Below are positions 7,445 to 15,119 of a DNA stretch of 33,792 bases, piece by piece (the first letter of the stretch is position 1; each line of letters starts with the position of its first letter). The position numbers were made by a program, and so were the translations under genes. Where the stretch lies: NCBI GenBank assembly GCA_945870325.1, contig CAMBRQ010000028.1, positions 1 to 33,792 on the forward strand, read 5' to 3'. The DNA is from an uncultured Dorea sp. GTDB taxonomy: Bacteria; Bacillota; Clostridia; Lachnospirales; Lachnospiraceae. The notes under the pieces are model-generated. The model did not search any database, had not been told where the DNA came from, and saw only the letters and a program-made list of their open reading frames with translations.

Positions 7445-7482
7445 GAGGAGACAGGTCTTATGTATTCGGACCTGTCTCTTAT
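7441..7482. terminator. Hairpin between convergent small genes
   Basis: GAGACAGGTC and GACCTGTCTC form a perfect 10-bp stem across an 11-nt loop, extended by ATAAG / CTTAT around a small bulge. The T-runs on both sides are weak. It sits exactly between the two convergent genes and probably serves both. Confidence 0.65.
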
Positions 7483-7490
7483 ATTCTTCG

Positions 7491-7646
7491 CTATATATAC
7501 AATTCTGCCAGAACCAATGCGTGATTCTCCTTCGGGATTCCGCCGCGTCTTTCATTCTTCTCCATTGCCCTGACTTTTCTTCTTTTTGTAAGGTATTCTT
7601 CCATCGAGATAACTTCTGTATAGTTTGATTCTTTTTTCTGCTGCAT
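7491..7646 (-). CDS. Small protein of 51 residues, unknown function
   Basis: A minus-strand frame starts at the ATG 7644-7646 with a textbook GGAGG seven bases upstream and ends at TAG 7491-7493. The product is soluble and strongly charged. It begins MQQKKESNYTEVISMEEY, continues with a basic stretch (TKRRKVRAMEKNERRGG) and ends LVLAELYI. No family is recognised. A longer overlapping frame in another phase begins inside this ribosome binding site and has unnatural composition, so this frame is preferred. An unusual promoter with a palindrome lies upstream (7684-7715). The charge and size would suit a small regulator or nucleic-acid-associated protein, but that is speculation. Confidence 0.7.
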   Translation of the reverse strand: MQQKKESNYTEVISMEEYLTKRRKVRAMEKNERRGGIPKENHALVLAELYI

Positions 7647-7683
7647 TTTAATACCTCCATTCTCTTATTTATACCCTCTTACT

Positions 7684-7715
7684 ATTATATTGGCATCACC
7701 CCTTTTCTATGCCAA
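7684..7715 (-). promoter_or_regulatory. Long-spacer promoter with embedded palindrome, upstream of the 51-residue gene
   Basis: On the minus strand TTGGCA (7710-7715) and a perfect TATAAT (7684-7689) stand 20 bp apart. A 7-bp perfect dyad, TTGGCAT-N12-ATGCCAA (7690-7715), fills the -35 and spacer. A 19-20 bp spacer with a central dyad is the arrangement known for MerR-type activators; a simple repressor operator is an alternative. Confidence 0.5.
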
Positions 7716-7818
7716 TTAATTCAAGTACTCTTTGATTGTATAAGAGAAATGTGTCCCGGATGTGGCAATTTTCTAAAATAATAATTAGATATTTCTTAAG
7801 GAAAAAGGAATTCTGCCA

Positions 7819-9045
7819 TCAGTACTCTAACACGGTAATTGTAATGCGCCATCTGTCATTTTCTATATAATCGCTGCTTTGAATTGCAACCGCATGATCC
7901 ATTGGATGAATAGCCACTGTCGCATCATTCCCCGCAATTCCTTTGTACAGTACCTGCTGCCCGGTTACTTCTCCATCTTCGATCTGCATGCCGACCACCT
8001 GCATGTATCGGTTATCCTGATCTCCCTCCACAAGGAATATATGGTCTCCCTGTTCACATGCAAATACCTCTGCGTTCATATAATCCAACGTCAGAAGATC
8101 CTTTTTGGCAGGTGACGTGGTCAAATCCTGATATAACACGATATGATCATCTCTGTCTTTGGCAATCAGCCCCGCTTCCGTATCGAACATGGGGAATGCC
8201 ATTTCCGTCAACTGATCCCCCAGATTGCAGATCTCCTGGGTATTCATATCAAGTATCCGATGCAGTGCAACTGTCCTTGCAGTGCCATCCTCTGCAGAAT
8301 TCTCTTCCATTACCATATCAAGCGTATTTCTCGACTGCTCCATACCATTTTCTGTAATATACACTTTAGACCCATCTCTGTTCGGCACCACAGTCCTCCA
8401 AAAATACTCATTTCCTTCAAATTGAATCTCTATTTTTTCTCCGGTTTCCATGTCATATCTGCATATGGACCAATCCTGATATGGATTCTGTTTACAATAA
8501 TTGCCATCCGTCCATGAGAAAAACTTTGTCCCGTCTCCACTCCACGCATAACAGGACATCTCTGTCGCATCTTCCCATTCCCGAAGCACCGTTGCTTCCT
8601 GTTCGGAAGTTTTGAAGATGACCAACCCGATCATCGATTCTTCCCAGGTCTCAAAGGATATATATTTTCCTCCGGGCGCGATCTGCCCATTGCTGATCTC
8701 TCTTTCATCCAGCAGGATATTTTCCAGAATCTCTTTGGTATCCATATCAATCTTCTGCGCATAATATGCATGCATTCCCGTATCCGCTCCTGCATCTCTC
8801 ACAATCCAAAGGCTGTCCTCATCCTCCTGATCCCACGCAATGTATCCGAGTTCATTTCCATTGCCCTCATAAGTATATTCATGGATATCCTTTATTTCAA
8901 TACTTCCATTCTCTGCTTCTTCTCGATTTTCCTCAGGAAGCACTATCGTTTTGGACACTTCTTTCATGCCACAGCCGCATAAAAGACTGATTGTCAGCAT
9001 ATATCCTACAAAATATCTGCCTATTCTATTGCTTATTCGGTCCAT
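7819..9045 (-). CDS. Lipoprotein with propeller-like repeats, linked to a two-component system
   Basis: A 408-residue predicted lipoprotein. The N-terminus has Arg residues, a hydrophobic stretch and the lipobox LCGC, with Cys25 as the lipid-modified residue. The mature part contains repeated strand-turn units such as IAPGGKYISF, WSGDGTKFFSW and NRDGSKVYI, typical of TolB/PD40-like beta-propellers, though no family is certain. The start is the ATG at 9043-9045 with AAGGAG eight bases before it; this site lies in the last codons of the kinase gene, five bases away. It is the last gene of the regulator-kinase-lipoprotein operon. An extracytoplasmic ligand-binding or kinase-modulating role is a reasonable inference. 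Confidence 0.82.
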   Translation of the reverse strand: MDRISNRIGRYFVGYMLTISLLCGCGMKEVSKTIVLPEENREEAENGSIEIKDIHEYTYEGNGNELGYIAWDQEDEDSLWIVRDAGADTGMHAYYAQKIDMDTKEILENILLDEREISNGQIAPGGKYISFETWEESMIGLVIFKTSEQEATVLREWEDATEMSCYAWSGDGTKFFSWTDGNYCKQNPYQDWSICRYDMETGEKIEIQFEGNEYFWRTVVPNRDGSKVYITENGMEQSRNTLDMVMEENSAEDGTARTVALHRILDMNTQEICNLGDQLTEMAFPMFDTEAGLIAKDRDDHIVLYQDLTTSPAKKDLLTLDYMNAEVFACEQGDHIFLVEGDQDNRYMQVVGMQIEDGEVTGQQVLYKGIAGNDATVAIHPMDHAVAIQSSDYIENDRWRITITVLEY

Positions 9046-9050
9046 TCCGA

Positions 9051-10565
9051 TCACTCCTTCCTTCGAACCTTCTGCATCAACGGAAAATATACCTTGAAAA
9101 TTGTATATCCGTCCGGGCTGCATTCCGCCTCAATACTTCCTCCATGCTCTTCCATAATCTTTTTGGTAATCGCAAGCCCAAGCCCTGAACTTCCAAGTTC
9201 CCTGGAACATTCCTTATCTACCCGGTAGAACGGCTCAAAGATATGACTTAATTCTTCCTCATCCATACCATCTCCTTTATTGATAACCGCAATCCGAACC
9301 ATTCTTGCCCTTGCGGCAATCGAAATGACGATATCCTTCTTCGGCTCTCCGTACTTGATCGCATTATCAATCAGATTAATAAACACTTGACGGATTCTAT
9401 CTTCTCTGCCTTCTATCATGTAAGTTCCCGCTCCTTTAAGAAGCAGCCGGTTCTCATACCGTCCTGCCTTCATCTGCATAGCGTCAATTACATCTTTCAA
9501 AAGATCGGTAACATTCAGAGGTCTCACGCCAGCAATGCTCTCCTTATTCTGCATCTCCAGAAGCTGTACGACCATCCGGTGCAGTCTTGTACTCTCCTGC
9601 AGAATATGCTCCATTCCATTATAGAAAAGTTCTTCATCATTCAGACCGTTTTCCTCTATGAGCTGGGCATATCCTGAGATCGTGGTAAGTGGAGTCTTTA
9701 ATTCATGAGTCACGTTATTGTAGAATTCCTGACGGCTGTTCCATAACATGAGAATACGATCTCTGTCTTCCTGTATCTTCGCAAACTGCTCTTCCGTCAC
9801 ACGCAGCATCTGCACATAGTTCCGTGACAATTCCCCTACCTCATCTTTCCGTTCACAATATTGAAAATCCGCCTCCATTCCATCATTCATCTTTCCTTCC
9901 TTAAGCCATCTGGACATCGCACTGGATACACGGCTTAGATCCCGAATCGGCTTCACCATCCGACTGATCATAATCCAGATCAGCACAAAGATAATCCCAA
10001 AGGCCAGCACTGTAATCCGAAGAATGGATTGGATGGAATTCCATTTCTGATGATAGACATTGTTGTAATCCATATAATAACTGATAATCCCAATATCCTG
10101 ATTCATTATCTGTACTGGCATTGTCAGATACACCTCGCAAGTCTCCTCACGCCCATAATTCACAGTGAAGGCACTTTCTTTATTCTTCGCTCTTTGAAAA
10201 TCTGCCCTTTTATCTTCGCCTGAGAATCTGTTCTTATCGCTTCTTTGAAGCACCTCGCCATCCATATCATAAAGGGCAACTTCGTATTCTCCCGTCTTTT
10301 TTAGTTGGACTATGATATCATTCATGCATTTGCGAAAACTATCTTCATTGATCTGGCAGTTATTGATCAGCAGAATCTGCCGCACGTATAACTCCGTATT
10401 GCTTTGAATACTTAAGGCGTCTCCACGAATCTGATCCTCGATATCACGCCACATCCATTCTCTTACAAAATATCCAACAACCAGGATGCTTGCAACTCCC
10501 AGAATCAGCACACTGACACTGATCCTGAATAATATTCCATTCCACCATCTACTCTTCCGGTACAT
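9051..10565 (-). CDS. Sensor histidine kinase
   Basis: A 504-residue membrane kinase that should phosphorylate the regulator encoded just upstream. One N-terminal membrane helix (about 12-34) is followed by an extracytoplasmic sensor region of about 135 residues with no recognised fold and then a second helix (about 180-200). A HAMP linker follows, with the His phosphorylation site at residue 287 (YNNVTHELKTPLT). The ATPase domain has an N box (INLIDNAIKYGE), a G1 box (NKGDGMDEEE), an F box and a G2 box (SSGLGLAITK). All catalytic motifs are intact. The start at 10563-10565 overlaps the regulator gene by 17 bp; an in-frame TTG 18 bases upstream is less likely. The stimulus is unknown. Confidence 0.93.
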   Translation of the reverse strand: MYRKSRWWNGILFRISVSVLILGVASILVVGYFVREWMWRDIEDQIRGDALSIQSNTELYVRQILLINNCQINEDSFRKCMNDIIVQLKKTGEYEVALYDMDGEVLQRSDKNRFSGEDKRADFQRAKNKESAFTVNYGREETCEVYLTMPVQIMNQDIGIISYYMDYNNVYHQKWNSIQSILRITVLAFGIIFVLIWIMISRMVKPIRDLSRVSSAMSRWLKEGKMNDGMEADFQYCERKDEVGELSRNYVQMLRVTEEQFAKIQEDRDRILMLWNSRQEFYNNVTHELKTPLTTISGYAQLIEENGLNDEELFYNGMEHILQESTRLHRMVVQLLEMQNKESIAGVRPLNVTDLLKDVIDAMQMKAGRYENRLLLKGAGTYMIEGREDRIRQVFINLIDNAIKYGEPKKDIVISIAARARMVRIAVINKGDGMDEEELSHIFEPFYRVDKECSRELGSSGLGLAITKKIMEEHGGSIEAECSPDGYTIFKVYFPLMQKVRRKE

Positions 10566-11247
10566 ATTTATACCCCACGCCAAACACCGTAACGATTGCT
10601 TCTCCTACATGAAGTTTCTTTCTCAGCCGCTGTACATGGATATCTACCGTCCTGGTATCTCCCATAAAATCATATCCCCAGATCTGATCCAACAGATGTG
10701 CTCTCGTGAATACCTGTCTTGGATTCTTCACAAACCAAAGCAGCAGATCGAATTCTTTCGGTGTCAGTTCGACCAATTCTCCACACTGACACACCGTTCT
10801 TTCACGCTCAGAGATGACTGCATCTTTCACATGAAGTTTTTCTTCCTGCTCTTCTTCTGAAGTCTTGCGTGCCTTCCCGAATCTTCTGAGAATCGTCTTC
10901 ACCCGGACGATTACTTCCCGAAGGTCGAAAGGCTTCGTGATATAATCATCTGCTCCGGATTCCAGACCATACACTTTATCATCGATACTTCCCCTCGCCG
11001 TCAGCATGATAATCGGAATATTATAAAGTTCCGTCAGCATCTTGCAGACATCTACTCCGCTTAAGTCAGGAAGCATCCAATCAAGCAGGACCAGTTGCGG
11101 CTGGTATTCATCAGCTGCTTTCAAGCCATCTGCCCCGGTATAAGCACATCGCACTTTAAACTTTTCTTTCTTGAAACCATATTCCAGGATGTCCGCAATC
11201 GGTTTCTCATCTTCTATTACAAGGATTCTGATCTCTTCTGACACCAT
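10549..11247 (-). CDS. Response regulator, OmpR/PhoB family
   Basis: A 232-residue DNA-binding response regulator. The receiver domain (about 7-118) has the acidic pair Glu12/Asp13, the phosphorylation site Asp56 (LVLLDWMLP), Thr83 and Lys105 (ITKPF). The winged-helix output domain (about 138-230) carries the family signature ELTPKEFDLLLWFVKNP and ends GVGYKYVPEE. GGGGAG six bases before the ATG sets the start. It precedes and overlaps the kinase gene, and only 38 bp without a visible terminator separate it from asnB upstream. It may therefore be transcribed partly from the asnB promoter. Confidence 0.95.
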   Translation of the reverse strand: MVSEEIRILVIEDEKPIADILEYGFKKEKFKVRCAYTGADGLKAADEYQPQLVLLDWMLPDLSGVDVCKMLTELYNIPIIMLTARGSIDDKVYGLESGADDYITKPFDLREVIVRVKTILRRFGKARKTSEEEQEEKLHVKDAVISERERTVCQCGELVELTPKEFDLLLWFVKNPRQVFTRAHLLDQIWGYDFMGDTRTVDIHVQRLRKKLHVGEAIVTVFGVGYKYVPEE

Positions 11248-11285
11248 ATCTGCTCCCCTCTTTTTACAAAATAAAACAGTTCTGC

Positions 11286-13124
11286 CTATGCACCGAAAAA
11301 CACCTCATGCCATACCAGAAATGCATAGACCGTCCATATCTTTCTGCTGTTATCTTCTCTCCCCTCTCTATGCCTGTCAAGAAGTTCCACCAGCATCTCC
11401 GTATGGAAATAATATGAAGAAGTCTCCCCTTCGAATCTCTCTCTGATCTGATTATACCATACATCCTCCTTCATCCAATTACGAATTGGGATTGGAAATC
11501 CTAATTTTTTCTTACGGGATACACTCTTCGGCAGATATTCGGCTGCTACTTTTCGTAGTACATATTTGGTCGTATAATTCCTGGTCTTCATCCGATGCGG
11601 AATCCTTCTTGCCACCCGGAAAACATCTATGTCCAGAAACGGCACTCGAAGTTCCAGCGAATGCGCCATACTCATCCGATCTGCCTTCTGCAGGATATCT
11701 CCCGGCAGCCAGTACTTAAGGTCAATGTACTGCATCTGTTCAGAATCCGGCAATTCTGCAGCCTTGGCATATGTATCTTCTAAGAATTCTTTTGGTTCCT
11801 GCGTCTGCTGCAGTTTGCTCCTCTTAAGCAGCGCCTCCCGTTCCCACGCATGAAAAATATATGCGTTACCGATATACCTCTCCTGAAGCGGGCTGGCAGC
11901 ACGAATCAGATAATTCCTTCCTTTCACCCCCTCCGGAAGACGCTTGGCTCTCCCAGCGATTCTCTTTCGAATTCCTATGGGAATCCAGTCCAGAACATGG
12001 AGCGCCTTTGGTTCCAGATAGATATTATAGCCTCCGAATATCTCATCTGCCCCCTCTCCTGACAGCACAACCTTCACATGCTTTGCCGCCTCCTGAGATA
12101 GAAAATAGAGTGCGATCGCAGAGGCATCCCCGGATGGTTCATCCAGATAATACATCACTTTCGGAATGGCTTCTGTATATTCCTCCTGGGTAATGTATTT
12201 CTGCATATTCTCAATCTGCAGTGTATCCGCAAGATCCTTCGCATATGTAATCTCATTGTATTTCTCACCTTCGTGGGCGAATCCTACTGTAAACGTCTTC
12301 TTACATCCTGACATGGCTGCTATCAGACTGGAATCCACACCGCTTGATAAGAAACTTGCCACCTCTACGTCACTGACCAGATGCCTGGTAACCGACCGCT
12401 GCATCATCTCCTCCACGTCTCTCATCCGATCTGCCAGTTTTCCTCGCCTATCCGGTTCCAAAGACGGATCAAAATAACGGGTTATCTTCAACTCCTGATT
12501 CTCATACACCAGATAATGCCCTGGCAGCAAGCGATAGATTCCCTTGAAGAATGTCTCAGGCAAAACCGAATACTGGAAAGACAGGTATTGCTCCAGCGCC
12601 TCTTCATTCACTTGCTTCTCATATCCGGGGAATTCCAGAATACTCTTAATCTCGGAAGCAAATACAAACGCATCCCCAATCAAAGCATAATAGAATGGCT
12701 TAATCCCGAAGAAATCCCTTGCCGCGAACAGACTCCTCCTCTTCTCATCCCAGATGGCGAAACTGAACATGCCGCGCAGTTTCTCAAGCATCCCTTTCTG
12801 ATATTCCTCGAACCCGTGAAGCAGTACCTCCGAATCCGATGCATTCCCAAACTGATGACCTTTTTGCTCTAACATCTTCTTAAGAATCTGGTAATTATAG
12901 ATCTCCCCATTGAACACTAAGGTCATGCTTCCATCTTCATTCTGCATCGGCTGCATCCCTGAATCCAGATCAATGATGCTAAGCCGCCGGAATCCAAGCA
13001 TCGCCCCATCTGCATAATAAGTATCACCACCATCCGGTCCACGGTGCTCCATGACCTTCATCATACGGTTCAAGATCTGCTCCCTCTCCTCAACCGCTCC
13101 AATAACCCCACAGATTCCACACAT
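11286..13124 (-). CDS. asnB: Asparagine synthetase B (glutamine-hydrolysing)
   Basis: Converts aspartate to asparagine using glutamine and ATP. After Met removal the N-terminal Cys (MCGICG) is the nucleophile of the class II glutaminase domain (about 2-215), which also has the RLSIIDL and VFNGEIYNY motifs. The synthase domain (about 240-600) has a pyrophosphate loop SSGVDSS (commonly SGGVDSS) and LSGEGADEIFGGY. At 612 residues it matches Gram-positive AsnB/AsnO rather than the roughly 554-residue E. coli AsnB. AGGAG lies before the ATG. Upstream is a probable promoter and then the 420-bp inverted-repeat element. Downstream, with no clear terminator, are the two-component genes. Confidence 0.96.
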   Translation of the reverse strand: MCGICGVIGAVEEREQILNRMMKVMEHRGPDGGDTYYADGAMLGFRRLSIIDLDSGMQPMQNEDGSMTLVFNGEIYNYQILKKMLEQKGHQFGNASDSEVLLHGFEEYQKGMLEKLRGMFSFAIWDEKRRSLFAARDFFGIKPFYYALIGDAFVFASEIKSILEFPGYEKQVNEEALEQYLSFQYSVLPETFFKGIYRLLPGHYLVYENQELKITRYFDPSLEPDRRGKLADRMRDVEEMMQRSVTRHLVSDVEVASFLSSGVDSSLIAAMSGCKKTFTVGFAHEGEKYNEITYAKDLADTLQIENMQKYITQEEYTEAIPKVMYYLDEPSGDASAIALYFLSQEAAKHVKVVLSGEGADEIFGGYNIYLEPKALHVLDWIPIGIRKRIAGRAKRLPEGVKGRNYLIRAASPLQERYIGNAYIFHAWEREALLKRSKLQQTQEPKEFLEDTYAKAAELPDSEQMQYIDLKYWLPGDILQKADRMSMAHSLELRVPFLDIDVFRVARRIPHRMKTRNYTTKYVLRKVAAEYLPKSVSRKKKLGFPIPIRNWMKEDVWYNQIRERFEGETSSYYFHTEMLVELLDRHREGREDNSRKIWTVYAFLVWHEVFFGA

Positions 13125-13172
13125 ATCTATCTCTCCTCTTCTTTGGCTTGTATTGTTGTATGAAAATATTGT

Positions 13173-13202
13173 AGAATAGGGAGATTTCTAAGATTCTATC
13201 AA
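13173..13202 (-). promoter_or_regulatory. Possible asnB promoter
   Basis: On the minus strand TTGATA (13197-13202) and TATTCT (13173-13178) are spaced by 18 bp, about 50 bp ahead of the asnB start. The match is moderate. No T-box features are present. Confidence 0.4.
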
Positions 13203-13257
13203 AATGTTTCGAAAGTGTAAAATGTGGGAATTTTGTTCTTGAAGAGTAATTCGTAAG

Positions 13258-13677
13258 GTGTACGGCAGAGAGGGGCAGTATGGGCGTGGAACGGATTTAT
13301 ATTCATGTAGTAGGAGTTTTCTTTATTCGCTTACACTTCCAATGTGTTTCCCTACCGATACCGTCCCACATGCGCCCTGCCGGAATCCTCCCCATGTAGA
13401 AAGTCTTGAGAATCCGGAACTGTCAGGCGCAGGGATAAGGTTTGGCGGGACTGGGCTCGTTGGACAAGCGTTAGAATCCGTTGCAATCAAAGAGGCAGAG
13501 ATTGTGTACGAAGTGCTGACCTCAAGTCAGCACTTCGAGGACTGCCTGAGTTCAATCATCATCAGATGATTGGACGAATCAGTCCGGTTACACAATCTCT
13601 GCCTCTTTGATTGTTATGGATTCTTAGCGCAGGACTCCGAACCCAGCCCCGCCAAGCCTCATCCCTGCGCCGTACAC
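13258..13677. repeat. 420-bp structured inverted-repeat element between purA and asnB
   Basis: The element is bounded by the 9-bp inverted repeat GTGTACGGC (13258-13266) and GCCGTACAC (13669-13677). Two 83-nt arms (13426-13508 and 13589-13671) are inverted and alignable without gaps at about 80% identity, including 25 consecutive identical bases. Between them are a perfect 12-bp stem with a 5-nt loop (13509-13537), an 8-bp stem with a 4-nt loop (13553-13572) and a 6-bp enclosing pair GGACTG / CAGTCC (13539-13544 and 13580-13585). The left 160 bp hold weaker pairings. No convincing gene is present. The first 30 bases recur exactly at 33738-33767. It behaves like a non-autonomous mobile or palindromic repeat, or a large structured RNA. 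The rest of this intergenic space is the asnB promoter region. Confidence 0.75.
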
Positions 13678-13695
13678 TTCCCAATAATCAAATTC

Positions 13696-14979
13696 CTACT
13701 TACAATTCCTATATATAATATCCTCTCTACCCGGTCCATTCGAAACCATCGTGATCGGATATCCAATCTGCTCTTCTACGAACTCAATATACTTCCGGCA
13801 GTTCTCTGGCAATTCTTCATAAGTCTTAATTCCGCGGATATCGCATTTCCATCCCGGAAGTGTCTTAAGAACCGGTTTTGCCTTCTCCAAAAGATGTGTG
13901 GTCGGGAAATCTGTTGTCACTTCTCCGTCAATCTCATATCCCACACATACCGGGATCTCATCTAAGTATCCCAGTACATCCAGTACCGTGAATGCTACAT
14001 CTGTCGTTCCCTGCATTCTGCAGCCATACTTGGAAGCCACACAGTCGAACCATCCCATTCTTCTCGGACGTCCGGTAGTTGCTCCGAATTCTCCGCCGTC
14101 TCCGCCGCGTCTTCTCAGTTCATCTGCCTCATCACCGAAGATCTCGCTTACGAAAGCGCCTGCTCCTACCGCACTTGAATATGCCTTACATACGGTGATT
14201 ACCTTCTTGATCTCATACGGCGGAATGCCTGCTCCGATCGCGCCATACGCTGCCAGAGTAGAAGAAGAAGTAACCATTGGATAGATTCCATGATCCGGAT
14301 CTTTCAAAGAACCAAGCTGTCCCTCTAACAGGATCTCTTTTCCTTCTTTTAATGCATTGTGCAGATAGAGGGATGTATCACATACATACGGCTCTACCAT
14401 CTTCTTATATTCTTGAAGTTCATTATATAGATCATCAGGATCGATTGTTGGCTTGTGGTACAGGTGTTCCAGCAATACATTCTTCTGGGCTGCAACCCTG
14501 GCTACTTTTTCCTTCAACAGTTCATCATCGAAGAGTTCACTTACCTGGAAACCAATCTTCGCATATTTATCAGAATAAAATGGTGCGATTCCTGACTTCG
14601 TTGATCCGAAAGACTTTCCTCCCAGTCTCTCCTCTTCATATGCGTCAAAATTCTTATGATAAGACATTACCATCTGGGCACGGTCTGATACAAGAATCTT
14701 CGGCATCGGAACATCTCTCTCAACAATAGACTGGATTTCTTTAAAAAGCACCGGAATATCAAGCGCTACACCATTTCCAATAATGCTTGTGGTGTGACCG
14801 TAGAACACGCCTGAAGGCAAGGTATGCAATGCAAACTTACCATAATCATTGATGATCGTATGACCTGCATTGGCTCCTCCCTGAAATCTTACGATAATAT
14901 CCGCCTCTTCTGCGAGCATATCCGTAATCTTTCCTTTTCCTTCGTCTCCCCAGTTAGCACCAACTACTGCTTTAACCAT
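13696..14979 (-). CDS. purA: Adenylosuccinate synthetase
   Basis: Joins IMP and aspartate with GTP hydrolysis to form adenylosuccinate, the first step from IMP to AMP. The 427-residue length is normal. The GTP-binding P-loop is GDEGKGK near the N-terminus, followed by QGGANAGHTI. The downstream family signatures GSTKSGIAPFYSDK and GATTGRPRRMGWFD are intact. The start is the ATG at 14977-14979 with AGGAGG seven bases before it; an in-frame ATG 42 bases upstream lacks such a site and adds residues foreign to the family. The promoter is at 15051-15079. The stop lies 18 bp from the 420-bp repeat element, and no separate terminator is visible. Confidence 0.97.
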   Translation of the reverse strand: MVKAVVGANWGDEGKGKITDMLAEEADIIVRFQGGANAGHTIINDYGKFALHTLPSGVFYGHTTSIIGNGVALDIPVLFKEIQSIVERDVPMPKILVSDRAQMVMSYHKNFDAYEEERLGGKSFGSTKSGIAPFYSDKYAKIGFQVSELFDDELLKEKVARVAAQKNVLLEHLYHKPTIDPDDLYNELQEYKKMVEPYVCDTSLYLHNALKEGKEILLEGQLGSLKDPDHGIYPMVTSSSTLAAYGAIGAGIPPYEIKKVITVCKAYSSAVGAGAFVSEIFGDEADELRRRGGDGGEFGATTGRPRRMGWFDCVASKYGCRMQGTTDVAFTVLDVLGYLDEIPVCVGYEIDGEVTTDFPTTHLLEKAKPVLKTLPGWKCDIRGIKTYEELPENCRKYIEFVEEQIGYPITMVSNGPGREDIIYRNCK

Positions 14980-15050
14980 ATCAATTCCTCCTGCGTTATT
15001 AACGTAACTTATTGCTCTCATTAATGATTCCTTATGAAACCACTTTAAGC

Positions 15051-15079
15051 ATTATACTATATTTTCCCGTTTCTGTAAA
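15051..15079 (-). promoter_or_regulatory. purA promoter
   Basis: On the minus strand TTTACA (15074-15079) and TATAAT (15051-15056) are 17 bp apart, giving a leader of about 65 nt before the start. No purine riboswitch or PurR-type site was recognised in it. Confidence 0.75.
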
Positions 15080-15119
15080 ATGCATTTTCAAGGATTCAGG
15101 CATTTTCTTCTGCCTTTTT

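Noticed and set aside
7439-7660. 73-codon minus-strand frame
   Set aside because: Its ATG lies inside the GGAGG of the 51-codon gene, it has no ribosome binding site of its own, and its composition (many Trp, Arg and Lys) looks like an out-of-frame translation.
13125-13257. T-box or other riboswitch ahead of asnB
   Set aside because: No AGGGTGGNACCGCG sequence, specifier loop or terminator/antiterminator pair is present in the short leader.
13258-13965. Plus-strand frames of 103 and 131 codons across the inverted-repeat element and purA end
   Set aside because: They are read through palindromic arms and antisense to purA, have no ribosome binding sites, and their residues reflect the repeat sequence.
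14980-15021. Upstream ATG for purA
   Set aside because: The AGGAGG site serves the ATG at 14979, and the extra 14 residues do not belong to the PurA family.
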